A stretch of DNA of 64,000 nucleotides from Chamaea fasciata (GCA_029207755.1 JARCOQ010000001.1:96390640-96454639); one strand, 5' to 3'; numbered from the stretch's first letter, positions 24,200-34,345 are shown. Numbers and translations: made by a program. Notes: a model not told the origin generated them from the sequence alone.

Positions 24200-25849
24200 A
24201 AGAAGGGTTAGGATAGCAACAGGTTTGCCCAGAATGAGTTTGAAATAAATTTCATCCAGGCATTTTTTTGCATTAGGTCCAGAGCCACTGGTTACAATGT
24301 TGTTTGATTTGTCCATGTGGTGTGGTACCTTAACTGTATGTATTTCCATACCTCATGATATTTTTCAGATCAGGGAGAGGGATTGGGATTGTTTTGTTGA
24401 TGTACTACGTGATGCCATCTTATGATGTGGTAACATCAAGGACAATGAAGGTCATTTGGGATGTGTATTGAGTGCTGCTCTCCTGCCCTTACCTCCAGCA
24501 CTACCTTTGGGAGTCCATTACTAATCATACCCAGTTTATTGGGGGAACAGGGGAGAATGATTTTCCCCAGCTTTTCACCTCCTTTTTCTCTTTCAGACCT
24601 GCTAAAACAGTTTTTGAGAATTTTGAATCCCCCTTGGATATTTAGGAAAGCATGTTCTTGTGGCTAGGTCTGCCAGCTCTCCTCAGTCTGGTCCACGCCA
24701 TGTTAAGAGTTACAGGAGATTTTTAGGGGGGTCTTTCAAAGATCTGCCCCAAGGGTGGGTTGTCATGAGTGGCATGGAAGGTAGGACAAAATGGGCCAGC
24801 TTCTGAAGGACTATTCTGCTCCAAGGGTTTGTAAGTTCACCCCTGAACAACTACAAGACTCTGTTGAAGTGATAAAATATGCAAAAGAAGAAATGGTGTG
24901 GCAGTTCCAGAGAGGCATGAAGTTATGCATTGTGCTGGGCTCTGGCTGCTGTTTATTGGACATTGCTCATTATCAGACAGCACCCTTAGGAGGAAGGGAG
25001 GAAAGCAGATCAGTACATGCTGTGGGCACTCAAACTGCGGCTGAACCAGGGGAACAACATATGCTGGTAACAGTTGCCCCTATACAGAAGAAGAAATCCA
25101 AGACTGAATCAGTTGGCATAATGAGAGATGAAGAGGCAGTAGGGCACTCCACAAGAGGAAGAAACAGGGCTAGAGATAATCACCTGATCCTTATCCCTGG
25201 GTGAGCTATGGGTAAGGATTTCAGCCACCGGCTGGGTAGCCCCTGGTGACATGGCTGGTCCGATGCTGGGATATTGTGGCCCATGGAATGTGTACATTGG
25301 GATTGGGAAGAGGACAGCACCTCAGCCTCTGGAGGTGACTCCTGTCAAGTATAAGGAGTGTCTGTTATCTTAACAAGGGTAATCTATTATTGCACTGAGA
25401 CAAGTGGAGCACCATGGAGAAAGGTATCCAGAACTAGAGAGAATTAGCTGTTCTTGAAGTACTTTATAAGGATGCAAATAATTAGCAATTCCCTATATAT
25501 CCAGATGAAGTCCAGTGTACACAAACACCACATGTGGTGGAAGTTCCCAGAAAGCACACCATTGCTGTATATGAATTCATTGACAGTGATGTCATGGAAA
25601 GAAGGTGAACAACAAGTGGATAATTTGGTTACCAAACTCCAACTATATGAAGAAAGTATCTCTTCCTCCCTGTGGGCCTGCATCTTTTCTGTGGAAAGAC
25701 TGTCCCAGGACCTCCTGCAATTTAAAGGGGACTACCAGCAATTTAAAGAAGTGTCCCATGCCCTGCCATTACAGACCAGTCTCTGCTATTAGGAATAAGA
25801 TTGTCCTGCTCAGGAGAGGGGGTACACACCACAAAGTAACCTGTGGTTT
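24200..25849 (+). pseudogene. gag: ERVL leader and gag, 5' part (broken)
   Basis: An untranslated leader runs to about 24790. From 24791 a frame of 137 codons opens M-G-Q-L-L-K-D-Y, then a charged helical stretch, which I take as Gag. Further Gag fragments in shifting frames reach 25849. They include a W-K-F-P-E-S-T-P-L-L-Y segment (near 25529) and a coiled-coil-like L-Q-F-K-G-D-Y-Q-Q-F-K-E stretch near 25720. The ERVK insertion cuts Gag at 25849/25850, and the second part resumes at 34346. In-frame stops near 25203 and 25792 make it a pseudogene. Confidence 0.7.
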
Positions 25850-26182
25850 TGTTGCTGTTGACAGAAACAGGGATGCGACACTAACATAACAAAAACCATG
25901 CAGCAACAGCCCCGTTTATTGTTTGGCAGCTCCTTTTATAGGGCTTTAAAATTTCCTGCGCTTACATGATTGGTCAAGGGTCTCAACTCCGCCTTGCTCA
26001 CTGGCCAAGAATATGGGTGTATCCAAGCTTCAGATGGGTTGGCTGAGGTCCTCTGTCTGGGTTTGAATATGACCTATCATCGTTGTGTCTATGGAGTTGT
26101 TTACTCTGAGCAAGGCTAGTCAAGCTGGTATGTATTAAGCTAAGTCATCTGTGCAGGTATAGTCCAGATATATCTGTCACAG
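25850..26182 (-). mobile_element. ERVK 3' LTR (left on the + strand), 333 bp
   Basis: On the minus strand it runs from TGTGACAGATATA to CAACAGCAACA. It has a TATAAAAGG box near 25930-25940 and AATAAA near 25914-25920, so R and U5 are short. By eye it differs from the 5' LTR by roughly 10-15 percent, not computed, which implies an old insertion. Confidence 0.92.
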
Positions 26183-26205
26183 TTTCCCCTTCTCAGTTTT
26201 AATAA
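26183..26205 (-). promoter_or_regulatory. ERVK polypurine tract
   Basis: On the minus strand, ACTGAGAAGGGGAAAC abuts the 3' LTR start TGTGACAG. A purine run directly next to the LTR is the plus-strand primer of retroviral reverse transcription. Its position fixes the inner LTR edge. Confidence 0.85.
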
Positions 26206-26650
26206 AAATGCAAAGTGTTCTCTGTAATCTTACCTGCAAGGGCCCTTTGCGGGTAAGATGACAGGACAGCATGATGACACATACGATTCTACCTAACTCG
26301 GCAGACCTAGCCTCTCTTAGCCAGTGATGCGTCCCATATATCATTGGAAACGTTACATCCATTCCCAGGAGCTGTCAGGCAGGATTACCAGCAATACAAG
26401 CTTTCAAATTGACACACTGCTGCTTATTACTTGGTAGTTACAAACTTACGACTTAACTCTATGAACAAGAAACATTTAAACTTTAGAACAGTGGGAAAAT
26501 GAAGTAACTGGGAAAGCAACTTGTCCAGTTCAGGCTTTGTCTTAAATAAACTTGTCCTCTCAAAAAGATCCCAGATCACTATGTATCAATTGAGTGTTTA
26601 ACTCACTGCTCCACTAAATCTGCTGGAGTTTCATCAGGTAGATATTGTCT
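26206..26650 (-). other. ERVK 3' untranslated part; no env
   Basis: About 445 bp between the end of pol and the polypurine tract. The minus-strand reading is full of stops, and no envelope surface or transmembrane motif (furin-type site, CX6CC) is visible. I call env absent rather than diverged. Confidence 0.7.
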
Positions 26651-27530
26651 CTAGTCCTGAGCAGGATGTAGAGCAAGGCAAACACACCTGGCGGGTATCC
26701 ATCCTGTTTCCGTGTCCGTGGAAACGCAGGCATACCCACGTCCCCATGTAATGAGGTCCCATGAACCTTCCCCCTTGTTCATGATAATATCTTTTACCAT
26801 TACTTTAGGTGTAGGTGATTTGGCATCTCTAGATGATAGGAAATGATTTAAGATTACTGGAATTTGGGATTGTTCTGGTACTGTTAAGTGATTCAAGATG
26901 AAAACAGCTTTCATTACTCTGTCTGGGGGGTTTCATTACACATGCCTTCATTTGTTTATCTAAGATGCGTTTTAAAGTGCCATAAGTACATTTGACAATG
27001 GCCTGTCCAGTTGATTAATGGGGTATACCAGTTTGGTGTGACACACCCCAGAGCTGTAGAAATTGTCTAGCTTTTTTTGTGGTGTGTATGCAGGTCCACT
27101 ATCTGTTTTGATGTTAGAAGGGATACTCAAAGCAGCCAAGGCTAATCACCAATGTGCGATGGCATCCTGGCTTTTTTCTCCTGAGTGGACTGGAGCCTAT
27201 ATGGCAGAGGACAAGGTATCAATTGATACATGTATGTATTTAAATTGTCAAAACTTGAGAATATGGGTGACATCAGTCTGCCGAACTTGGAAAGCTTTTA
27301 AACCATGGGGATTAACTCCCATCTGTGGTGGTGCAGTGTGGCCTTGGCAGTCAAGTATTGACTATGTTACAAGCCTCTCTGTTCGATAGCAGAAATTGCC
27401 TCTGTAGAGGTCAAACGCCTTGATGAAAGAATTCGTGTAAGACTTTTGCTTGTGCCAGCATGTCTGGCTTTGGTGCTGTCCAGGCAGGGCTAGTTAGGTG
27501 ATGTGCTCATGCATTGCCCTCTGTAATAAA
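26651..27530 (-). pseudogene. pol: ERVK integrase (broken)
   Basis: Minus strand, N to C. A zinc-binding H-E-F-F-H is followed by a core with D-T-L-S-S-A-I-W-A, then K-T-D-S-G-P-A-Y, then G-Q-A-I-V-K. The C-terminal part (26651-26914) holds L-I-T-W-G-R-G-Y-A-C-V-S and W-I-P-A-R-C-V. The third catalytic residue, normally Glu in this place, is Lys (codon at 26991-26993). A stop lies at 27015-27017, and the reading frame shifts several times. Integrase cannot be active. Confidence 0.88.
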
Positions 27531-27869
27531 ACCTGGGAGATTTGTCTGGGTTCTAATATGTAGAATGTAGTACGGGTAGTTTCTTGTTTGGATGGTGTGC
27601 CACAAAATTTTTAGCAGGCCAAGTAATTGTGCACTATCAATTTCTTTCAACAGAGCTTGGTCTAGTCCCTGTGTTATGTCAGCAACAAAGGCAGAGTCAG
27701 TGACAGTATTTAAAGGGGTATGGGGAAAATGCTGAAAAGCCATAGCTACAGCACGTAACTCCACCAACAGAGGTGACCCATTCTCATAACCTTTCAGTGT
27801 TTGCCTTTTGCTTTCTTCCTTCCATGACACAATTGCCTTTCCCATTTTCCCAGAACCATCAGTAAACAC
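27507..27869 (-). pseudogene. pol: ERVK RNase H domain
   Basis: A 120-codon open frame with F-T-D-G-S-G at its start (Asp codon at 27858-27860), then L-L-V-E-L-R-A-V and V-T-D-S-A-F-V-A. These carry the first three acidic catalytic residues (Asp, Glu, Asp), all retained. It is the best-preserved part of this pol, but it sits in a dead polyprotein, between the RT connection region and integrase. Confidence 0.9.
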
Positions 27870-29100
27870 AATAATACTTTTAAGGGCGTGTGACTGTTCA
27901 GGGTTTTAGGGATAGTGCAGTGGTTTTACTCATTTGCAGTAATGTATGACTTGGGAAATAATAGCCAATTTGCCCTGAGAAATTTTGTAAGCCACTTTGC
28001 AAAAGAATGCTGTCAGTATAACACCACTCAAATTCTTCTTGCGTCACAGGTATAATGATTTTTGAAGGATCTTTTGCAGTCAATTGTAAACACCTTTGAC
28101 GACATTTCATGATTAACTGGGCAATTAACTCAAAAACAGTAGGGGATGTTTTTCTGGGTTGGTGAGGTAGAAACATCCATTTCAAAGCATGCAAAGGGTC
28201 AGACGATTGACTATCCCACTGTCCAATAATAGCAGAAGGATGGAAATAAACAATGAAAATAAACACAGTAATATACTAGTTCTGGCATATTCAGTAGATC
28301 TGTCTGTTTGTGATGACTTGCTCTACTATCTCAAGAGCAGCCTTTGCCTCCGGGGTTAACTTCCTGGGAGAAGTTAGATCAGGATCATCCTTTAGAAGGT
28401 GAAATAAGGGTACTAATGGTGGAATGGTCACACCTAGATATGGTCTGAGCCAGTTGATGGTACCCAAAAATTTTTAAACATCATTTAAATTTTAAATTTT
28501 TGTCGAGAATTGAATTGTCTGGGGCTAAATGGTCTGATCCATAAATTTGAGTCCAAGGTACTTCCAAGGTGATTGCTGCTGTACCTTTTCTGGTGCTACT
28601 TGCAGCCCAAATGTTTTTAATGCTCATAACAGCTTTGGCTGAATCTATGAGAGTTCTTTTTTGGTTTGGGTTACAATCAAAATGTAATTCGTGTAGTGGT
28701 AACAGTATGCCCCTGGAAATTGTTCTCTCACTGATGAGAGTGCCTGTGCAACATACCATTGTATGGCTGTTTCCCATACCTTGAGGATGTACTTTCCATT
28801 GATAATGCTTCTCTGATGCAGCATTATTAATAGAAGGCACAGTAAAAGCAACCTTTTACTGTGGGGTATCATCTGGATGCAGTGGAATAGTAAAGAAACA
28901 ATATTTCAGGTCCACAATTACAATATCCCAGTTGGCAGGAATCATTACAAGAGATGGCATACTAGGCTGGAGGGCACCCATGCTCTCCATGGATGAACTG
29001 ATCTTTCTCAAGTCATGGAGCAACCTCCATTTACCAGACTCCTTTTTTAAAACAAATACCGGGGTGTTCCAAGGACCCATAGGTGGCTCTATGTGTCTTT
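27870..29100 (-). pseudogene. pol: ERVK reverse transcriptase (broken)
   Basis: Minus strand. The fingers at 28856-29080 read [10 protein letters not shown], then [11 protein letters not shown], then [12 protein letters not shown]. The palm contains P-Q-G-M-G-N-S, and where the YMDD box should be the codons give Y-T-N-Y (28684-28695), so both metal-binding aspartates are gone. Thumb and connection follow to 27898 (V-T-Q-E-E-F-E-W). A frameshift lies between the P-Q-G-M and Y-T-N-Y segments. The fold is class II retroviral. Confidence 0.9.
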
Positions 29101-29429
29101 AAACCAATTGCTCCTGCATCAAAGACCTAAGGGTGTGTAACTTCTCTTTCTCAAAGGGCCACTGTGGTACCTACACTAGCTGAGTGATAAGCCATTTTAG
29201 GTGTAGTATGGGATATTTCACGCCCCTTAAAATAGTGGCTGCTGTTAAAAATCTGTCCCTACCCAGACTCCCCAAGTAGATAGAACATCCCTTCCCCACA
29301 AGTTAAGTGGTGCTACAGTGATGTATGATCTAATGGTAGCTGTTTGTCCCTCAGGATTTTTTATCAAAACAGGTTTGCTGCTCAAACAGCTCTGTGGTCC
29401 ATCCAAGGCCAGCAACAGTGGATCCTGTG

Positions 29430-29650
29430 GGCTCAGTGGGCCACCATGGAGGCTAAGTGTGGGTAGAGGTGGTGGTGACTTTTGCCCCTATGTCAGTCAT
29501 GCCACTGACCTTTATTTGGGGAGGTTTTGCTTGAGGCATTGTGACAATACACACCATGCTGGACTTGTGGTCACCCACAATCTGGGTCCAAAATACCTGA
29601 GGTTCACCTTTTGACCTGAAGCCTTGGTCTCCTTGCACTCTGGGATCTAT
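29430..29650 (-). pseudogene. pro: ERVK retroviral protease (broken)
   Basis: Minus strand. F-W-T-Q-I-V precedes M-T-D-I-G-A-K-V-T at the active-site position (29483-29494). The expected D-T/S-G-A has Ile in the second place, and the frame ends a few residues later. It sits between the dUTPase and RT, as in betaretroviruses. Confidence 0.8.
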
Positions 29651-29965
29651 ATTTGGGACACAAGACTTAAAAGGGATAAGCTGGGCGATTCTGTTTTTTC
29701 AGGCATAGTCACGGGTGGAGTAAGGTGGAAACCATTATGTGTGTTTATCCAGTAAAGTCTGCATATATAACACCAGGGGGCACATAGATGCCTTGCAAGG
29801 TAGTATTAGATCTTCCAATTAACTGTGCACTCAGTCCTCTCCTGATAGGCCCCTATGCCTAAAGAGGGACTTAATGTACCTTTAAGGTGGTAATCGTTAC
29901 TGAGATGGAGGTGGAAACATCCATTCCAGCTCCTTGAGTCCTGCCTGTGAGCTGGTCACATTAAG
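29651..29965 (-). pseudogene. ERVK dUTPase domain (broken)
   Basis: Minus strand. G-A-G-M-D-V-S-T near 29930, then T-T-L-Q-G-I-Y-V-P-P-G-V-I-Y-A-D (29752-29807), then R-I-A-Q-L-I-P-F near 29680. These correspond to trimeric dUTPase motifs I, III and IV/V-type blocks. The domain hydrolyses dUTP in betaretroviruses and lies upstream of protease there. Stops and frame changes interrupt it. The assignment is by motif order. Confidence 0.75.
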
Positions 29966-30089
29966 CTTGCACAGGAAGGTGAGAAGATACTTATGTTTTC
30001 ACACATCTTCCTCTTGCGTTGGGTTGTGCATTTCCCTGGTTCTTAAAGGATTATTTAAAAGTTTGTGTAGTAGTTTACCCTTTGTATTT

Positions 30090-30230
30090 GCACTGCCTGG
30101 CCATGTCACCAGGTTTCCCACACTGATCGCAATTAATGATCATATTCCTTTGTCCTTGACATGTTCCCATTGGAGTGGACATATGGGGACAGTTCACTAC
30201 CAGGTGGCCTTGTTGTCCACACTTCAAGCA
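30090..30230 (-). pseudogene. gag: ERVK Gag nucleocapsid, two zinc knuckles
   Basis: Minus strand. Knuckle 1 (30189-30230) is C-L-K-C-G-Q-Q-G-H-L-V-V-N-C, a perfect CX2CX4HX4C. Knuckle 2 (30090-30131) is C-D-Q-C-G-K-P-G-D-M-A-R-Q-C, with Asp in place of the zinc-binding His. The knuckles bind genomic RNA during packaging. Confidence 0.92.
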
Positions 30231-30367
30231 TTGAGATGTTATTTTACAGCAGCTGCTACGGAATCTGCTAGCATGGTCGTGTTATGAGAATGAGATCCAA
30301 CCTTAACACCGGCATTTATGAATTCATTTAGTGATGGATTTTCATTAGGTAGCACTTCTATGACACT

Positions 30368-31709
30368 TCAGCAGTCCTCATTGGCATTGTCCTTTGCCAA
30401 TTGCAAAATTAGATAATTTCTGACTTCAACATTAACAATTTGGTTTTCCATTGCATCTTGTAATCTCTCTGTAAACTGTAGATATGGTTCTTTCACTCCT
30501 TGTCTAATTTTGGAATATGTTTGAATTGGGTTTGCCATGTTAGTTACCTTAAGCAATGCCTGCAATCCCAAATCTTTCACCCGTGCCAGTGTTAAGGGAT
30601 GCAGTCTAGTCTGGAGTCAGGCATCCCACACTGGTGGCAATCCCAGAAGTTGAGGGACCCCTGCCTCATAACATGGGTCTTCTCGTGGAACTTTTAGATT
30701 CTTTACCTGTTTTTCAGCAGTGCTCTTCCACGTAGTTTTGAAGACCTGTAGTAGTTTGAAGGCAAAACAAATGAGAGGCTCCAAGTCAGAGATACAATTT
30801 AATAGGAAAAAAAAAGAAAGAAAGTAAACTAGAATAGATGCAATAATACAAAAGACCACTGACAGAGTCAGAATACAACCTGAGCGGAGTGATGGAAGCA
30901 GTCCAGAGGAGGTGGTCTTCCTGAAGCAGTGATCCTGTAGAAATGTCTGGTAGCTCGGGTCCTCTGGGAATCCAGTGGGTAAGCGCCCCTCTGGTGTTCA
31001 GAGTCTCAGCTTATATCCAGGCTGGAATGCTTGGTTTCTCCCTCTGGGCGGAGCATCTCACAATGGGATGGTGAGTCATGTGATAAGGCCTGATGGGCCA
31101 GTTAACAGGAGGTAGTCCAGGAGGGGGTTATCTGTGAGCTGTGTAGCAAAGGTGCTGATGGGCCCATTAACAGAAGATAAGCCAGAGTGGAGGAGGCAGG
31201 GAGCACTGCCTCACCTGGTTTCAACAGTTCATGAAGATGGTGATAGAATATACTTCAACCCAGGACAAGACCATATATTGGACTGTTGTAAATATTAATT
31301 TGGCAAGCTGCTTTACATCAATAGGAGTTACCTCCTCAGTGGTTAGTAATTGTAGCATATTAGTAATGGCAGTAGAACCCAAACCATGTTTGGCCACAAG
31401 CTGATGCAGTTCAGAGAGAACTGGCCACCAGAAGAGGATGTAGTTGTCAGTAGTTCTGTTGCCTCTTATTATTGCATAAATGGCAACTGTCCTGTCCTCA
31501 GGCTCCAAACCCCCCAACCTGGGTACATGAATGAGTTCTGCTCCTTCATAGTCCCCACTAGTGATAGCTGCCTGTTTTACCTTTTTCCAGACGCAAACAG
31601 GATCGGGCAAAGCTGTCCGGCAGTGCAATGATGGCAGCGATATAGCAGTATTATGTGTGGGGATAATGGTTCTGTCTTTCACTGCTGGTATCCCTTGTGT
31701 CCCTTGCAA
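30368..31709 (-). pseudogene. gag: ERVK Gag capsid, split by a solo LTR
   Basis: Minus strand. The N-terminal half is the 162-codon frame at 31221-31709 (its last codons are already LTR). The C-terminal half includes the major homology region at about 30450-30508 (I-R-Q-G-V-K-E-P-Y-L-Q-F). The insertion at 30747-31267 separates them with duplication AGACC. The capsid forms the virion core. Confidence 0.85.
30747..31267 (-). mobile_element. Solo LTR nested in the ERVK gag, 521 bp, duplication AGACC
   Basis: On the minus strand it runs from TGTCCTGGG to AACTACTACA, with AGACC at 30742-30746 and 31268-31272. It is the same family as the solo LTR at 6443-6991 but inverted relative to it. It is the innermost layer of the nest: TNS3 intron, then ERVL, then ERVK, then this LTR. 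Confidence 0.93.
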
Positions 31710-32781
31710 GTATATATTCCAGGGCCAGCTCCAATTCCGGCAGGGGCGGTGTGCTCAGGACAGCAGCTTTGCTTCTGGGTATTGCATCTCCAGGAACTCC
31801 TGGTGACGCATTTTCCAGGCTCACCCATGAAGGCTGGATCGGAGGTGGATCCATGCCCCACTGAGGCTGGGTCAGAGGCGCAGCCATGCCCTGTGTAGCC
31901 TGAGTCTGAGGTGTGGTCTTGGAGTTGGCCCACTTGGTCTCAGGTGGAGGTGGTCCTGGCACGCATTTGGTAGCAGGAGGTGTAGATGGCTCTTGCGAGT
32001 GCTGATCAAATCCTTGAACAGGTGCAGTTGGAAGAGCTATAGGGAGCCCTGCTTCTATGAGAGCTGTCCATCCCTGTGGTGTGGTGACAGAGCTAGTACA
32101 GTTGGGGGGCATCACAGAGTGTGGCTGAGTGGCAGACAGGACTTTGTAGTGTCTGGGGGCTCAGCAGTGGCTAGGTGCCTGGCAGGAGCTAGTGACTGGC
32201 ACTGTTTGGCAGCAGCCAGCGGCAGGTGCAGCCTCATGGCAAGAAGGCATCTTGCAGCAGCTGCACACAGTCTCACAGTGGCTGGGAGCAGTCGAAGAGG
32301 TTTCTGCTGACATGGCACAACATGGAGCAGTATAACATGGGGTGGTAGAACACGGGGTGGTCTCAGGGATTTCTGCCGGTCTGGCAGGACCTGGGGTGGC
32401 AGAGCATGGAGTTGCAAAGCATGGTTCGGCTGCAGCGCTTTCCACCTGCAGTGCTTCCTTGCTGGGGATGGTGGCACAGTCCTGGGCGACTGGGGGATAT
32501 TCTTCTGGGTTGGTGTCCCTGCAGGGGATGGTGGCACAATCTCAGGTGCTTTCATGGCACACTGTGACTCCTTCGTCATCTCCTGCTTGCCCAGTGTGGT
32601 GTCTGTGCCTCCTGCCACCTCCACCGGCATTGTGCTTTTGCCACTTGCATCAGTGGGCAGAGCCAGTGGTGAACCCTCTGTCATTTTCTACTCCCACTCT
32701 GTAACTGTTCTAATAAGTCCATGATGAGCCTCCAGGGTTTTATAATGTGTCATCAACAATTGAGGCTGTGGCAAGTGTATC
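31710..32781 (-). pseudogene. gag: ERVK Gag proline-rich region
   Basis: A long minus-strand frame (32112-32684) is rich in Pro, Ala and Leu and has two V-P-P-S-P-A units about 60 bp apart, showing internal duplication. A parallel frame (31651-32115) continues toward the capsid with Q-P-Q-W-G-M-D-P-P. Such Pro-rich stretches lie between matrix and capsid in betaretroviral Gag. The overlapping Cys- and Ala-rich frame at 32161-32445 is a shadow. Confidence 0.6.
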
Positions 32782-32958
32782 TCAGCCAGCCCACTCCCAA
32801 GTTTTTAAGTCTAGGGCATTTCCTCCAGACACATATAATTTGTGGCTCTCATACCATGTCAGCAGAGCCCCGTTGTTGTGTTTTATCCTTGTCTTTTTCA
32901 GAAAGATAGTCCATATCTGCAGAGTGGGATCTTGCGGTGTTGAGCCCTGTGCTCCCAT
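32782..32958 (-). pseudogene. gag: ERVK Gag matrix start (truncated by a stop)
   Basis: The minus-strand ATG at 32956-32958 opens M-G-A-Q-G-S-T, with Gly2 as expected for N-myristoylation. 58 codons follow (T-W-E-W-A-G at the end) before a TGA at 32782-32784. The start lies about 250 bp after the 5' LTR. The matrix domain would be membrane-targeted in a living virus. Confidence 0.8.
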
Positions 32959-33208
32959 GTTCCCGGCAGTGTCTGTATTCCACTAAGGGGGGGTCCTAGA
33001 CCTACTCAGCTCACTCTGCTGCCTTCTGCAGCAATATTCCACTGCTCCACTGGCACTTTGCAGCAATTCTGCTGCCTGTGGCAATATCCCACTGCCTTTC
33101 GCAGCCTCACCAGCTGTCTGCAGCAATGCTGCTGCTCTGTGGCACTATACTGCAGCCCCCTGTCTCCCCACAATACCATGGTTTGTTGCTATCACAAGGC
33201 TCACCAGA
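32959..33208 (-). other. ERVK leader with CTGCAGCAAT-like repeats
   Basis: Untranslated leader between primer site and gag. The + strand shows imperfect repeats of ctgcagcaat/ctgtggcaat-like words (33020-33150) about 20-30 bp apart. They may be part of a packaging structure or simply local duplication. Confidence 0.6.
33189..33206 (-). promoter_or_regulatory. ERVK primer-binding site candidate
   Basis: On the minus strand TGGTGAGCCTTGTGATAG begins two bases after the 5' LTR. The best match by eye is the complement of tRNA-Met (TGGTGCCCCGTGTGAGG); tRNA-Trp (TGGTGACC...) is worse after base seven. The type call is tentative. Confidence 0.45.
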
Positions 33209-33538
33209 TGTTGCTGTTGAAGGAGACAGATATGTGACATTAACATACCAAAGATCATGTAGCAATAGCCCCATTTATTTTTCAGCAGCTTCTTTTATAG
33301 GGCTTTCAAATTTCCTGCACTTACCGACATGATTGGTCAAGGGTCTCAACTCCCCTAGCTCAGTGGCTAATGATATGGGTGTATCCATGCTTCAAAAGGG
33401 TTGGCTGAGGTCCTCTGTCTGGGTTTGAATCCGACGTATCATTGGATAGGGACTTGTTTACTTTGAGCTAGGCTGGTCGAGCTGGTATCTATTAAGCCAA
33501 GTCATCTGTGCAGATATAGTCCAGCTATATCTGTCATA
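33209..33538 (-). mobile_element. ERVK 5' LTR (right on the + strand), 330 bp
   Basis: On the minus strand it runs from TATGACAGATATA (expected TGTGACAG, so G to A at base 2) to CAACAGCAACA. The TATAAAAG box and AATAAA correspond to those of the partner LTR at 25850-26182. It adjoins the TGGTTT duplication at 33539-33544. Confidence 0.92.
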
Positions 33539-33551
33539 TGGTTTTACCTGC

Positions 33552-34345
33552 TGTCTTGGTTTGGAAAGACAGGTATTTGCCAGGGAAAGCTGGAGTTTCC
33601 TTTGGAATGGAGAATGTAAACCACCCTCCCCCATTCCCCCCCTTTTTTTTCCAATTATAAATTTGCAGTTAGAGGCTTTCAGGCAAAGATTTGGGGGTAG
33701 GAATAGCAATACTTTACTAGTATGTATAAGAAAGCAAACAAAAACAGCAACTACAGCATTAATAACAAAACTACCAAGAACCTTGAGGGCTTTGCTTCAC
33801 AAAAAACCCAGGGCAGTTTGGTCTCAGTGCCCCTGCAGGAATTCTCAGAACACCAAGCTGGAAACAGTGGAAAGTCCTGGGCTGGTAGCTGAATGGCAGG
33901 ATGTCCCCAGCAGGCAGGGCCAGGGTATTCCGGCAGGGCAGGGGGGTGCAGGGTCACAGTGTAGCAAAAAAGAGCAGCGCCAAAGAAGCTGCAACAAAGG
34001 CAGGGCTGGCCCAGCTCCAGCAGGACAGGCAGAGAAGCTCAGAATTCCAAGGCAGGCGAGCAGATGTCCAGTTCCAGGACTGGACCCCTCCAGTTACAGT
34101 GAACTCCTCCCGCAGCAAGCAGCAACCCAGCCGTTCTCTCTCCCTGAATGCTGAAAAAAGAGAGCGAAGCTGGCTCCAGCTCTGTCCTTTACCTGCCCCA
34201 AAACTCGTGTTATCTCCCTCTCTGAACTTTGGCCACCTCTTTGTTCTGGTCAAGCACCCTTTATGGACACAACACTTAGTCTCCTTAGTAACTTATGAGG
34301 AAAAAATTCTTCAGAGTAAAAAAGGAGCAAACCGAACTCTCAACA
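33552..34345 (-). mobile_element. Solo LTR, 794 bp, duplication CCTGC
   Basis: The + strand reads TGTCTTGGTTTGGAAAGACA at the left and CCGAACTCTCAACA at the right, with CCTGC at 33547-33551 and 34346-34350. AGTAAAG in the minus direction (near 33713) and the U5-like T-rich tract place the sense strand on minus. It is inserted in ERVL gag, just 13 bp from the ERVK edge. Frames at 33561-34154 and 33901-34404 lie within it and are not genes. Confidence 0.92.

Larger units (their letters stand above)
25850..33538 (-). mobile_element. Class II (ERVK/betaretrovirus-like) provirus, env-less, duplication TGGTTT
   Basis: A full-length, dead provirus of 7,689 bp in the gag of the ERVL, in the opposite orientation. 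TGGTTT lies on both sides (25844-25849 and 33539-33544), a 6-bp duplication typical of class II. Read on the minus strand the order is 5' LTR, primer site, leader, gag (MA, proline-rich region, CA with major homology region, NC with two zinc knuckles), dUTPase, protease, RT, RNase H, integrase, polypurine tract, 3' LTR. A dUTPase before protease is a betaretrovirus trait. Only about 470 bp separate the end of pol from the 3' LTR, too little for env. Stops, frameshifts and active-site changes abolish function. A solo LTR interrupts gag. Confidence 0.93.

Noticed and set aside
26206..26650. A hidden env gene in the ERVK
   Set aside because: The stretch is short, stop-rich in all minus frames, and has no transmembrane or CX6CC-like signature.
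32161..32445. Cys- and Ala-rich minus-strand frame
   Set aside because: It is a shadow of the proline-rich Gag frame in another register, with repetitive composition.
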